Of a stretch of DNA of 64,000 nucleotides, positions 16,896-25,520 are shown in pieces; the stretch's first letter is position 1; every line of letters starts with the position of its first letter. Source of the DNA: Faucicola sp041855445 (GTDB lineage Bacteria; Pseudomonadota; Gammaproteobacteria; Pseudomonadales; Moraxellaceae). The stretch is taken from NCBI GenBank assembly GCA_041855445.1, contig JBHAEG010000044.1, positions 1 through 64,000 on the forward strand, in the 5' to 3' direction. A program made the translations under genes and the position numbers. The notes under the pieces were generated by a model. It worked only from the letters and a program-made list of their open reading frames with translations, had not been told where the DNA came from and ran no database searches.

Positions 16896-18724
16896 GGCTT
16901 ATCCTTGATAAATAATAATGCTAAACGAATATCATTATAACTGTAACCTGTCAATCTTTCATAAATTGGTCGAATTTTAAATTTACCTGTTTCCGTTTTA
17001 TCCTCATCACGATTAGCTTTTTTCACTTGTTGATACGCTTTTGCTACAGGTTTTAGCCAATCATCATCAGGACGAATATGCTCAATGGATAAATCTGGAT
17101 AATGAGACAATAATAATTCAATATGCCCCATAATCGTTGCTTGAGCTAATTGCCGAATTTCTGAAATTTCTGCAATCGTTAAGCTCTCCTCTAATAACTT
17201 TTTAGTTTCTAATAAAGTTAAAGTAACGTTATCATCTTTATTTAATTGATGCAATTGAGCTTTTCGTTGTAAATTTTGTTGTTGTTTTTGCTGACGTTTT
17301 TCATAATCGGCGATTTTTTGTTGATTTAATGAACCACCACGACTAATAATAAAATCTCGTTGTTGCTGTTGAATATTTTGCATAGATTGTTGAAAAAACT
17401 GACTTTCTGCCTGTTCAGATAAGGCTAAAAATCGATAGTCAGCACCTCGTGCTAAAGGGTCTAATGCTAAGCTTAACTCATTAATCCCCAGCAACTTTAA
17501 TCCTGACAACCGCTGTAAACGGGATAATGCAACATAACCTTGACCATTTTCAAACGTGTGTGATAAATCAATTTCTGCCGCATCTAAAGTCATGCCTTGA
17601 CTTTTATGGATAGTAATCGCCCAAGCAAGCGTTAAAGGAATATGATAATAAGTTGCCAAAGGCTCGCCATTTTCATCATCAATCTGCCAAACATCATAAG
17701 AAACAATAACTTTTCGTCCATCATTTAACAACACTAATGGCATTTTTTCTTTTTGGTTGTTATCTTGATGTTCTTTAAGTTGTTGATTTTGTGGCTCAAT
17801 AAAATCAATAATTGTTCCCATCGTTCCATTTGACACATTTAAATCGGCACTATTTTTAATAAACATGACTTTCGCCCCAATTTTTAAGGTCAATTCTGGG
17901 CTATTTCTCACAGATTTTTTTAATGTTTCTGCCATTGTTGCATCGCCCTCCATAAAACCATGATAGCTAATGCTAGGTGTTGTTAAGGCATTTAATTCTT
18001 GTTCATTAATTTTATTCACATCAATATTATGCGTATATAAACGTGTGCGAGAAAGGCTTAACTGATGTTGTTTTGTTGCTAACAACGCAGGCAAAATTTG
18101 TTCGGTAAATTCTTGACGGCGAATTTGATTTAAAATAGCTGTTAAATCAAGACCATAGTAACAATCTTCGGGGTGCTGTTGTTGTTTTTGGCGGTGTTGT
18201 TCATTTAGATAACAGATTTGTAAATCTGCATCTAGCCAAGCTTTAGACATAAACGCAAATTTTTCTCGATTAGTTTCATTGGGTTTGCCAACAGGTGGTA
18301 ACTGAAAAAAATCTCCAGCTAAAATTAATTGTAAACCACCAAAAGGACGGGCATCTGCTCGAATAACTTGCAAAATTTCATTAATCATATCAAGCTGTTT
18401 ACGATGTAACATCGAAATTTCATCAATAATTAATACTTGAGTTTTCTGTATACGCTCACAAACGATATTACGCTTTTTAATTCGGGCAATATCTTTATTT
18501 GTTAGTTCATCTAAAATACCAATTCCAGACCAACTATGAATTGTCATACCATTCATATGAGTCGATGCAATGCCTGTACTTGCGGTGACAGCAACAGAGA
18601 TATCCCTTGCTCGTAGATAATGTATATATTGATTAAGAACATAGGTTTTGCCTGACCCTGCTGAACCAGTTAAAAAAACGTTTTTTCCTGTTTTTAAGAT
18701 ATGAAGTGCGGTAGATTGTTTCAT
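16892..18724 (-). CDS. Pif1-like AAA helicase with C-terminal helix-turn-helix domain
   Basis: This is a superfamily 1B DNA helicase of the Pif1/RecD2 type, 610 residues. Walker A is GSAGSGKT (20-27) and Walker B is LIIDEISML (Asp101, Glu102). Later helicase motifs include GDFFQLPPVG and the C-terminal HKSQGMTLDAAEIDL and GYVALSRLQRLSGL. A glutamine-rich linker (about 440-500) joins a C-terminal HTH_40-like domain (TIAEISEIRQLAQATIMGHI), as seen at the end of some RecQ-type helicases. It starts a coupled operon with epd and pdxA. A functional link between a helicase and B6 synthesis is not obvious. The role may be recombination or fork repair. Confidence 0.85.
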   Translation of the reverse strand: MKQSTALHILKTGKNVFLTGSAGSGKTYVLNQYIHYLRARDISVAVTASTGIASTHMNGMTIHSWSGIGILDELTNKDIARIKKRNIVCERIQKTQVLIIDEISMLHRKQLDMINEILQVIRADARPFGGLQLILAGDFFQLPPVGKPNETNREKFAFMSKAWLDADLQICYLNEQHRQKQQQHPEDCYYGLDLTAILNQIRRQEFTEQILPALLATKQHQLSLSRTRLYTHNIDVNKINEQELNALTTPSISYHGFMEGDATMAETLKKSVRNSPELTLKIGAKVMFIKNSADLNVSNGTMGTIIDFIEPQNQQLKEHQDNNQKEKMPLVLLNDGRKVIVSYDVWQIDDENGEPLATYYHIPLTLAWAITIHKSQGMTLDAAEIDLSHTFENGQGYVALSRLQRLSGLKLLGINELSLALDPLARGADYRFLALSEQAESQFFQQSMQNIQQQQRDFIISRGGSLNQQKIADYEKRQQKQQQNLQRKAQLHQLNKDDNVTLTLLETKKLLEESLTIAEISEIRQLAQATIMGHIELLLSHYPDLSIEHIRPDDDWLKPVAKAYQQVKKANRDEDKTETGKFKIRPIYERLTGYSYNDIRLALLFIKDKP

Positions 18725-19075
18725 TGGATTGAATATGCTAACAATGTTAATTAAAACTTAATAGTTTATGAGGAGTATATATCATTGCTCATAAAAATTT
18801 TACTAGCCAATACTTTAACAGAAGTTTGTTATAAAATCGAGATAAATTCAAACGTCATTTATCATCTTTTAATAAACGTTCATTCGTTATCTTTGTATAT
18901 TTTATAAACAATATAAATTAAATAATATTTAATGATTTATTTAAAAATACACTGTTTGATTTTACTGGTGGAGTATTTAGTTTTATTTAATAAAAAACAA
19001 TTATTATTTGCCTCTTTTCTTCTATACCCAATTTGAGTAAACTAAACTTATTTTCTTAAGTATCTAAAAGATTGT
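18725..19075. other. 351-bp AT-rich divergent intergenic region
   Basis: It lies between the pif1-like gene (minus) and the creB-like gene (plus). I see no gene, RNA or clear operator in it, only AT-rich sequence that must hold two promoters. Confidence 0.6.
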
Positions 19076-19828
19076 ATGACAAACCAACATGTTCTAATTA
19101 TTGAAGATGACCCAGCCATTGCTAGTACATTACGTTACAGCCTTGAGCGTGAAGGCTGGCAGGTGACATGGTTAGACACTGCCAGTCAAGTATTACCCGC
19201 ATTGGCTAATATGTCGTTATTATCGGCGATTGTGATGGACGTTGGCTTGCCCGATGGTGATGGTTTTAGCCTGTGTCAGCAAATTCGTTTTGGGCAGTTT
19301 CATCATCAAGTTCCTATTTTATTTTTGACTGCTCGTGATGATGAAATTGATAAGATTATCGGTTTGGAAATGGGGGCAGATGATTATATTACCAAGCCAT
19401 TTAGTCCTCGTGAAGTTGTGGCTAGACTTAAAGCAATTTGGCGGCGAGAAAATATGCACCATGTTTCCCCTGTTAATCAACATCATTTAGCAAAATCTAC
19501 AATATTACAAGATTTTTATAAAAATTTACCAACGGGAGTTTGGCAATATCAGGATAATATTTATCAATTATCATGGAATGGTCATGTGCTACATTTAAGT
19601 AAAACTGAATTAGCGATTATGCTGACTTTATTATCACAGCCGACTCATATTTTAAGTCGTGACCAAATTTTAGCATCAATTAGTGACTATCCAGAGCATC
19701 GATTAGCTAGAACAATTGATAGTCATATCAAAACTTTACGACAAAAATTAGCGGAAATTTCGCCAGATACTGAAGTGATAGTGACCCATCGAGGATTAGG
19801 CTATGGGTTAAATCAGCAAAGTTGTTAA
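19076..19828 (+). CDS. creB: OmpR-family response regulator, CreB-like
   Basis: This is a 250-residue transcription factor. The receiver domain (1-118) has the acidic pocket (Glu10, Asp11, Asp12), the phosphoacceptor Asp55 (VMDVGLPD), Thr85 (FLTARDDE) and Lys107 (YITKPFSP). A winged-helix DNA-binding domain (about 150-248) ends with the HIKTLRQKL and THRGLGYGL signature. The gene lies 9 bases before a CreC-like sensor kinase, forming a two-gene operon. The Cre assignment rests mainly on the kinase and gene order. In E. coli CreBC responds to carbon source and cell-wall stress. The role here is inferred only. Confidence 0.7.
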   Translation: MTNQHVLIIEDDPAIASTLRYSLEREGWQVTWLDTASQVLPALANMSLLSAIVMDVGLPDGDGFSLCQQIRFGQFHHQVPILFLTARDDEIDKIIGLEMGADDYITKPFSPREVVARLKAIWRRENMHHVSPVNQHHLAKSTILQDFYKNLPTGVWQYQDNIYQLSWNGHVLHLSKTELAIMLTLLSQPTHILSRDQILASISDYPEHRLARTIDSHIKTLRQKLAEISPDTEVIVTHRGLGYGLNQQSC

Positions 19829-19837
19829 GCGGGTACT

Positions 19838-21424
19838 ATGGTAAACTTTCATACTTTTTTGCATCAAATTTTTCAGAAACGCTTAACATTTAGTATATTT
19901 TTTCGTATTTGGCTGGCGATTGCCATTGTGGTCATTTTGGCAAGTAGTTTGGCATTTTATCAGTTACAAAAGTCAATCAAACCATCAGCTCAACGAGTCG
20001 TTGAAGATACATTAGTCGATATTTCTCGAATGTTATCAGTCACATTAAGTGCTGGAATGCAATCAGGATATATTCAAACGAATGCTTTTCAAAAACAATT
20101 TGCAGATGCTTTTGCTCCAACATTTAATGGTGATAATGAACCTGTTTGGTATGACCAAAAAACTCAAAGTCAATTACATGTTTATATTACCAATAAACAA
20201 GGTATCGTTATTTATGACTCAAAACAACAAAATATTGGCAAGGATTTTAGTCGTTGGAATGATGTTTATTTAACGTTACAAGGCAAATATGGGGCAAGGT
20301 CAAGCCGAAAAAATCCTGATGACCCATCGACCTCTGTCATGTATGTTGCCTCGCCAATTTATGATAATAATCATCAACTTATCGGCGTAGTGAGTGTTGG
20401 TAAACCTGTGATTACAATTAGTCCTTATCTTGAGGCAAGCAAAAAAGATATGATAAAAACTTTGTTATATATCACAGGGTTAGTGTTGTTATTTGCAGGG
20501 ATTGTTGCATGGTGGCTACGTTACAGTATTCATGTGGTTAATCGTTATACCCAAGCCCTTGCTCCTAGTGCCAAACCCAGCCATCATAAAATTAATCCGC
20601 CACATTTTTACTTAGGAAAAGAATTAAATGATTTAGTCAGCACCATTGATGAAATGAAGCACACCATCGAAAACAAAGCCTATGTGACTGATTATGTTCA
20701 TACTTTAACTCATGAATTAAAAAGCCCATTAACCGCTATTCGAGCCAGTGGTGAGCTATTAGGTGAAGATTTACCACCACAAGACCGAGAGCAATTTAGT
20801 CAAACGATTTTAAAACAATCAGATAAATTACAACAATTAATCGAAAGAATGTTGATTTTAGCAAAAATTGAACAGCCAAATTTTAAATTAACCCTAAAAT
20901 CACAGTTAATTTTTCCATTAATTGAGCAGTGTTTTATCAATCAACAAGCTTGGTTACAGCAAGTTTATCAACAAAATTTTATTTGGGAAATTATTGGTGA
21001 CAAACAGACAAATTGTTTGATTGATAAATTTTGGTTACAACAGGCTTTACAAAACATTATTGATAATGCGATTAAATTTGCAGAAAGTTTTGTGTTAGTC
21101 GTGATAGAAAAAAAAGATAAACAGTTACAAATTTATTGTATGAATGATTGTGAAAAAATTGCTGATTATATTATTGATAAAGCATTTGACCGTTATTTTA
21201 GTGTCAGCAGTAGCCAACAAAACAAAAATGTCAAAGGTACAGGGCTTGGGCTTACCCTTGTCAAACAAGTATTAGAGCATCATCAAGGTAATGTAACTAT
21301 TTATCAAAATAATTTAGTAGATATATTAAAAAAGATTGATAAAAAATTTTTGGATAATCAGTTTGATAAGTGTAAATTTGAGAATAAAAATGTTATCTGT
21401 GTGCAGATAAATTTACCTATTTAA
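19838..21424 (+). CDS. creC: Sensor histidine kinase, CreC-like
   Basis: This is a membrane sensor kinase of 528 residues. One transmembrane helix lies at about 18-42 and a second at about 208-228. They flank a periplasmic domain that ends in the CreC-type stretch PIYDNNHQLIGVVSVGKP. A HAMP-like segment follows, then the H-box THELKSPLTAIRA with His292. The ATPase domain has an N-box (NIIDNAIKFA) and a G-box (GTGLGLTLV). E. coli CreC is 474 residues, so this version is somewhat longer, mainly at the C-terminus. It pairs with the regulator just upstream. Confidence 0.72.
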   Translation: MVNFHTFLHQIFQKRLTFSIFFRIWLAIAIVVILASSLAFYQLQKSIKPSAQRVVEDTLVDISRMLSVTLSAGMQSGYIQTNAFQKQFADAFAPTFNGDNEPVWYDQKTQSQLHVYITNKQGIVIYDSKQQNIGKDFSRWNDVYLTLQGKYGARSSRKNPDDPSTSVMYVASPIYDNNHQLIGVVSVGKPVITISPYLEASKKDMIKTLLYITGLVLLFAGIVAWWLRYSIHVVNRYTQALAPSAKPSHHKINPPHFYLGKELNDLVSTIDEMKHTIENKAYVTDYVHTLTHELKSPLTAIRASGELLGEDLPPQDREQFSQTILKQSDKLQQLIERMLILAKIEQPNFKLTLKSQLIFPLIEQCFINQQAWLQQVYQQNFIWEIIGDKQTNCLIDKFWLQQALQNIIDNAIKFAESFVLVVIEKKDKQLQIYCMNDCEKIADYIIDKAFDRYFSVSSSQQNKNVKGTGLGLTLVKQVLEHHQGNVTIYQNNLVDILKKIDKKFLDNQFDKCKFENKNVICVQINLPI

Positions 21425-21426
21425 CT

Positions 21427-21461
21427 AAAAAAACCATTCATATATGGTATATGAATGGTTT
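21427..21461. terminator. Hairpin between creC and gdhA, mainly the gdhA terminator
   Basis: AAACCATTCATATA pairs perfectly with TATATGAATGGTTT around TGG. The A run on its left side gives a U tract only for minus-strand transcripts, so it suits gdhA best. Confidence 0.8.
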
Positions 21462-21494
21462 GACAAAAATAACTTAACTTACTCGTCAAAGATA

Positions 21495-22838
21495 TTAATA
21501 AATACCTTGTTCTAACATGGCATCAGCGACTTTGACAAAGCCTGCGATATTTGCACCATCAACGTAATTGACCGTGCCATCTTCTTGGGTACCATATTTA
21601 ACACAGTTGGCGTGAATTTCAATCATGATGTTATGTAAACGCTCATCGACTTCTTCTGCACTCCAGCTACGGCGAATAGCATTTTGCGACATTTCTAAAC
21701 CAGAAGTTGCTACACCGCCAGCATTTGAGGCTTTACCTGGTGCATATAAAATTTTTGCTTCGATAAATTTCTCAACTGCCCCTAAAGTTGAAGGCATATT
21801 CGCCCCTTCTGCCACACAAATAACACCATTTTTGATGAGTGTTTCGGCATCTTCTGTGTCTAATTCATTTTGAGTTGCACAAGGTAACGCAATATCAACA
21901 GGGATATGCCAAGGTGTTTTACCTGCAAAATATTCAAAGCCATGAGCTTCTGCAAATTCAGAGATACGGCCACGTTTGACATTTTTTAGCTCCATGACTT
22001 CATCAAGTAATTCTTTAGTAAAGCCATCTTTTACATAAACTGTGCCGTTTGAATCAGATAGAGTAACAACTTTTGCCCCCAATGCCATGGCTTTTTCTAC
22101 AGCATATTGAGCCACATTGCCCGAACCTGAAATAGATACAGTTTTTCCTTCAAAGCTGTCATTACGAGTTTTTAACATCTCTTCAGCAAAATAAACCGTG
22201 CCATAGCCTGTCGCTTCTGGGCGAATTAAACTACCACCAAATGATAAACCTTTGCCTGTAAACACACATGAAGTATCATTGCTTAACTTTTTCATCATGC
22301 CTGCCATATAGCCAACTTCACGACCACCAACGCCAATATCACCTGCTGGTACATCTGTGTTTGAGCCTAAATGACGGTATAACTCAACAATTAATGCCTG
22401 ACAAAAACGCATAACTTCGGCATCAGATTTGCCTTTAGGGTCAAAGTCTGAACCGCCTTTTGCACCGCCCATTGGTAACGTTGTTAAAGCATTTTTAAAG
22501 GTTTGCTCAAATCCTAAGAATTTTAAGATTGATTGATTGACTGATGGGTGAAAACGCATACCGCCTTTAAAAGGACCGATAGCAGAGTTAAATTGGATAC
22601 GGAATGCACGGTTTACCTGAGTATTTCCTTGGTCATCAACCCATGCAACACGAAATTGAATAGCACGCTCTGGTTCTACTAAACGTTCTAATAACGCTTG
22701 TTTAGCATACTGTGGGTTTTTTTCGATAAACGGCCATAGACTTGTCATTACCTCTTCAACCGCTTGTAAAAATTCTGGTTGATGTGGGTCACGTGACTTT
22801 ACATAATCTAAAAAGTCGTTTAAGTTACTGTATTTCAT
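21495..22838 (-). CDS. gdhA: NADP-specific glutamate dehydrogenase
   Basis: GdhA makes glutamate from 2-oxoglutarate, ammonia and NADPH. Its 447 residues match the hexameric class (447 in E. coli). The signature PMGGAKGGSDFDPKG holds the catalytic lysine region. The 2-oxoglutarate pocket (GPFKGGMRFH) and the dinucleotide fold (SISGSGNVAQYA) are also clear. TAGGAGAAG just before the ATG is a strong ribosome site. With glnA elsewhere in the window, the cell has both routes of ammonia assimilation (GOGAT is not visible here). Confidence 0.96.
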   Translation of the reverse strand: MKYSNLNDFLDYVKSRDPHQPEFLQAVEEVMTSLWPFIEKNPQYAKQALLERLVEPERAIQFRVAWVDDQGNTQVNRAFRIQFNSAIGPFKGGMRFHPSVNQSILKFLGFEQTFKNALTTLPMGGAKGGSDFDPKGKSDAEVMRFCQALIVELYRHLGSNTDVPAGDIGVGGREVGYMAGMMKKLSNDTSCVFTGKGLSFGGSLIRPEATGYGTVYFAEEMLKTRNDSFEGKTVSISGSGNVAQYAVEKAMALGAKVVTLSDSNGTVYVKDGFTKELLDEVMELKNVKRGRISEFAEAHGFEYFAGKTPWHIPVDIALPCATQNELDTEDAETLIKNGVICVAEGANMPSTLGAVEKFIEAKILYAPGKASNAGGVATSGLEMSQNAIRRSWSAEEVDERLHNIMIEIHANCVKYGTQEDGTVNYVDGANIAGFVKVADAMLEQGIY

Positions 22839-22946
22839 ATCTTCTCCTACTATGTTTCATGATAAAGTGATTATATACACTGACCATGTAAACATTTGCC
22901 CTAAGTAAGTAAATTTCGAAGATACTATTAAAAACACGTTAATATA

Positions 22947-23023
22947 TAGGGTTCGTTAAATTTTATTTTGACAAAAATCCCGCAATCATAAGGCTTTGAA
23001 CAAAAACAGTTCAACAGACCCTA
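22947..23023. repeat. 77-bp inverted-repeat element, possible MITE or IS remnant
   Basis: TAGGGTTCGTT at the left matches the reverse complement of AACAGACCCTA at the right in 9 of 11 bases. Both ends start and finish with TA. A nested hairpin (TTGAAC, seven bases, GTTCAA) lies next to the right end. There is no coding capacity. This looks like a small non-autonomous element in the gdhA-rluD gap, but no second copy exists in the window and the family is not identified. Confidence 0.4.
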
Positions 23024-23080
23024 AAATATGTCTCGCCCTAAACAGTATCTATATTAAATTACTTCAATTTTTGCAAATAA

Positions 23081-24181
23081 TCAATATTTTTTTTCATTTT
23101 TTTTCAAATCGATGAAATCAAAACTATTGTTTAGAATTTTGATTAATTGTTGTATATCATTGGGTAGTTTTGCTTGAACGGTGATGTGGTGATGATGTTG
23201 AGGGTGAATAAAACCCAATTCATAAGCATGTAATGCTTGACGCTTAAAATTTTTTAGTACATTTTGTTGTGTTTCATTAAGAGATTTTAACAATATAGCT
23301 AATTTACGGGTCGAGCCGTAGACAGGGTCGCCAATCAGCGGAAATCCCAAATGCGATAAATGTACACGGATTTGATGAGTTCGCCCAGTTTCTAAACGTA
23401 AATCTACTAATGAAACACCATCGCAAATCGCTGTTACCTTATCAATATGCGTAATTGCAGGTTTACCAGTAGATACAACAGCCATTTTAGTCCGTTGGGT
23501 AGGGTGACGAGCAATGGGTAGATTAATAATTCGATGTTTGTTGAGTTGTTCAGGGTTGGCAAAAATTAATGCTTGATAATGTCGATAAACAGATTTATCT
23601 TTGAGTTGATTTATCAAGTGTAACTGACTTTGCAATTGTTTAGCAATAATTAATAATCCACTGGTGTCTTTATCAATTCGATGTACTAAACCTGCTCGAG
23701 CTAATACCCGATTTTCTGGGTAATGGTATAGTAACGCATTTACTAAAGTACCAGATAAATGTCCAGCACCTGCATGAACGACCATACCAACAGGTTTATT
23801 AATTACTAAAACATCTTCATCTTCATAAACAATATTTAATGGAATATTTTCAGGTAAATCGTCTTGTTGAATTGCCAATGTTGCATTTAAGTATAAATTA
23901 TCGCCTGCTTTTAGTCGATATTTTGGTTTTTGCGGTTGCTGATTGGCTGTTAATTCGCCTGATGTTAGCCAGTTTTTAATTTGTTCTCGAGAAAACTCGT
24001 GAAATGCTTGAGTTGCAACTTTGTCAATGCGTTCTCCGATGTCACTGGTAGATAGTTGATAAAATTTAATAATAGTTGAATTATTTTCTGAAGAGTTGCT
24101 CGGCTGTGTGACTGATAATAAATAATCATCGTCCCAATCGGGATTTTCTGCAAAACTTTGTTTGTCAAACTCGCTGGTCAT
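23081..24181 (-). CDS. rluD: 23S rRNA pseudouridine synthase RluD
   Basis: RluD makes pseudouridines in helix 69 of 23S rRNA. I start it at the ATG 24181, which has AGGA upstream; the open frame runs further to 24238 without a ribosome site. An acidic, Ser/Asn-rich leader of about 45 residues comes first. An S4 RNA-binding domain follows (about 48-98), then the RluA-type catalytic domain with HRIDKDTSG (Asp170 catalytic). The end of the domain reads GRTHQIRVHLSHLGFPLIGDPVYG. It is 366 residues, longer than E. coli RluD (326) because of the leader. It is divergent from bamD, the arrangement known in E. coli. Confidence 0.93.
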   Translation of the reverse strand: MTSEFDKQSFAENPDWDDDYLLSVTQPSNSSENNSTIIKFYQLSTSDIGERIDKVATQAFHEFSREQIKNWLTSGELTANQQPQKPKYRLKAGDNLYLNATLAIQQDDLPENIPLNIVYEDEDVLVINKPVGMVVHAGAGHLSGTLVNALLYHYPENRVLARAGLVHRIDKDTSGLLIIAKQLQSQLHLINQLKDKSVYRHYQALIFANPEQLNKHRIINLPIARHPTQRTKMAVVSTGKPAITHIDKVTAICDGVSLVDLRLETGRTHQIRVHLSHLGFPLIGDPVYGSTRKLAILLKSLNETQQNVLKNFKRQALHAYELGFIHPQHHHHITVQAKLPNDIQQLIKILNNSFDFIDLKKNEKKY

Positions 24182-24303
24182 CTGCTTTTTCCTGACTTTT
24201 GGGCTATTTAGCAAAAATAAATAACATAAACAAGTCACAAATTATAGCGGTTCATGCTACACTTAGCGAAATTTTTTTGGTGATATTTGTATTCGGGGTT
24301 ACT

Positions 24304-25410
24304 ATGTTTAATTTTTTACATCGTCCTTTTACTATGCAAACCGCAAAAGAGCATACGTTACCGATTAGTATGATAAAATTAGCGGGGGTATCTTTGATAT
24401 CGCTGAGTTTATTTGGAATGACAGGTTGCCAAACAGTGAAAAAAACTTTTGGGGGTAAAGAGGAAATTACCGCAGTAAAAGCAAAAAAAAGTGAGCAAGG
24501 TTATTATAATGATGCACAAAATAATATAAATAAAGGTAATTATGCCAAAGCCATTGCTGAATTAAATGATTTACGCGCATTTTACCCTGTAGGTAGTCAT
24601 AGTGAAAATGCGTTATTAGATTTAATGTATGCTCAATTTCAACATGCAGATTATCTTGATGCAGTTACCAGTGCAGAGAATTTTATTCGACTTTATCCCA
24701 ATCATTCGCAAGTGCCTTATGCTTATTATGTGCGTGGTGTAGCAAATATGCACGGTGGTTTTAGTGGTATTTTACAATATACAAAACTAAATCGAGCTCA
24801 TCGAGATACTAGTTATTTGCGATTAGCATTTAGTAATTTTCAAGAATTAATTGCAAAATACCCAAATAGCCCATATGCACCTGATGCAGTGCAACGTATG
24901 CGTTATATTTATAATCAATTTGCTGAAAATGAAATGAATAACGCCCGTTGGTATATTAAACGTAAGGCATATTTATCAGCGGTAAACCGTGCTAGATGGG
25001 TGTTTCAATATTATCCACAAAGTGAAGCTATACCAGAGGCAATAGCAACAATGGCATATGGCTATCAAAAGTTAGGCATGACCGACACGGCTAATCAATA
25101 TAAACAATTATTGACGATTAATTACCCGCAATTATTAGATAAAAAAGGTAATGTGAAACTCTCAGATGCCACAACAAAGTCAGACTGGTTAAATACTATC
25201 ACGTTAGGTGTTCTAGGAAAACAACAAAAATCAACGAATTTTGGTGAAAATACAAGCTATCAAGGAGAAACTAAAACCCAAGTTATTCAACAAGTTCAAG
25301 CGTTACAATTACCAGAAAATCCGACAGTTCAAGTACCAGACCCTGTACATAGTTTTGAACGAAAATCGGTCGTTTCTCTAGGCTTGCCAGAAGATGAACT
25401 ACACCCATAA
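24304..25410 (+). CDS. bamD: Outer-membrane assembly lipoprotein BamD
   Basis: BamD is the essential TPR lipoprotein that links BamA to the rest of the BAM complex. The frame opens at 24199, but the ATG at 24304 follows a GGGG ribosome site and gives a long n-region, hydrophobic core and lipobox GMTGC (Cys42). TPR-type helices follow (YYNDAQNNINKGNYAKAIAELNDL and later pairs). The tail beyond about residue 275 (Gln/Pro-rich, ending LPEDELHP) extends past the E. coli protein (245 residues). An ATG at 24370 would also give a signal peptide but has no ribosome site. It lies divergent from rluD. Confidence 0.9.
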   Translation: MFNFLHRPFTMQTAKEHTLPISMIKLAGVSLISLSLFGMTGCQTVKKTFGGKEEITAVKAKKSEQGYYNDAQNNINKGNYAKAIAELNDLRAFYPVGSHSENALLDLMYAQFQHADYLDAVTSAENFIRLYPNHSQVPYAYYVRGVANMHGGFSGILQYTKLNRAHRDTSYLRLAFSNFQELIAKYPNSPYAPDAVQRMRYIYNQFAENEMNNARWYIKRKAYLSAVNRARWVFQYYPQSEAIPEAIATMAYGYQKLGMTDTANQYKQLLTINYPQLLDKKGNVKLSDATTKSDWLNTITLGVLGKQQKSTNFGENTSYQGETKTQVIQQVQALQLPENPTVQVPDPVHSFERKSVVSLGLPEDELHP

Positions 25411-25467
25411 CAAAGTTAAACTAATACTGGATTTGTTAGATTAACTATATAATTAGCTTGTGAATAT

Positions 25468-25501
25468 GGCTAGATAAATATTAAATCTAGCCTATTTTTT
25501 C
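25468..25501 (+). terminator. bamD terminator
   Basis: GGCTAGAT pairs with ATCTAGCC around a 9-base loop, and TATTTTTT follows. Confidence 0.85.
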
Positions 25502-25520
25502 TTGATTTGGGGCATTTTTG

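Noticed and set aside
24199..24303. Extended N-terminus of BamD
   Set aside because: The first 35 codons lack a ribosome site and would put a hydrophobic segment before the true lipoprotein signal peptide.
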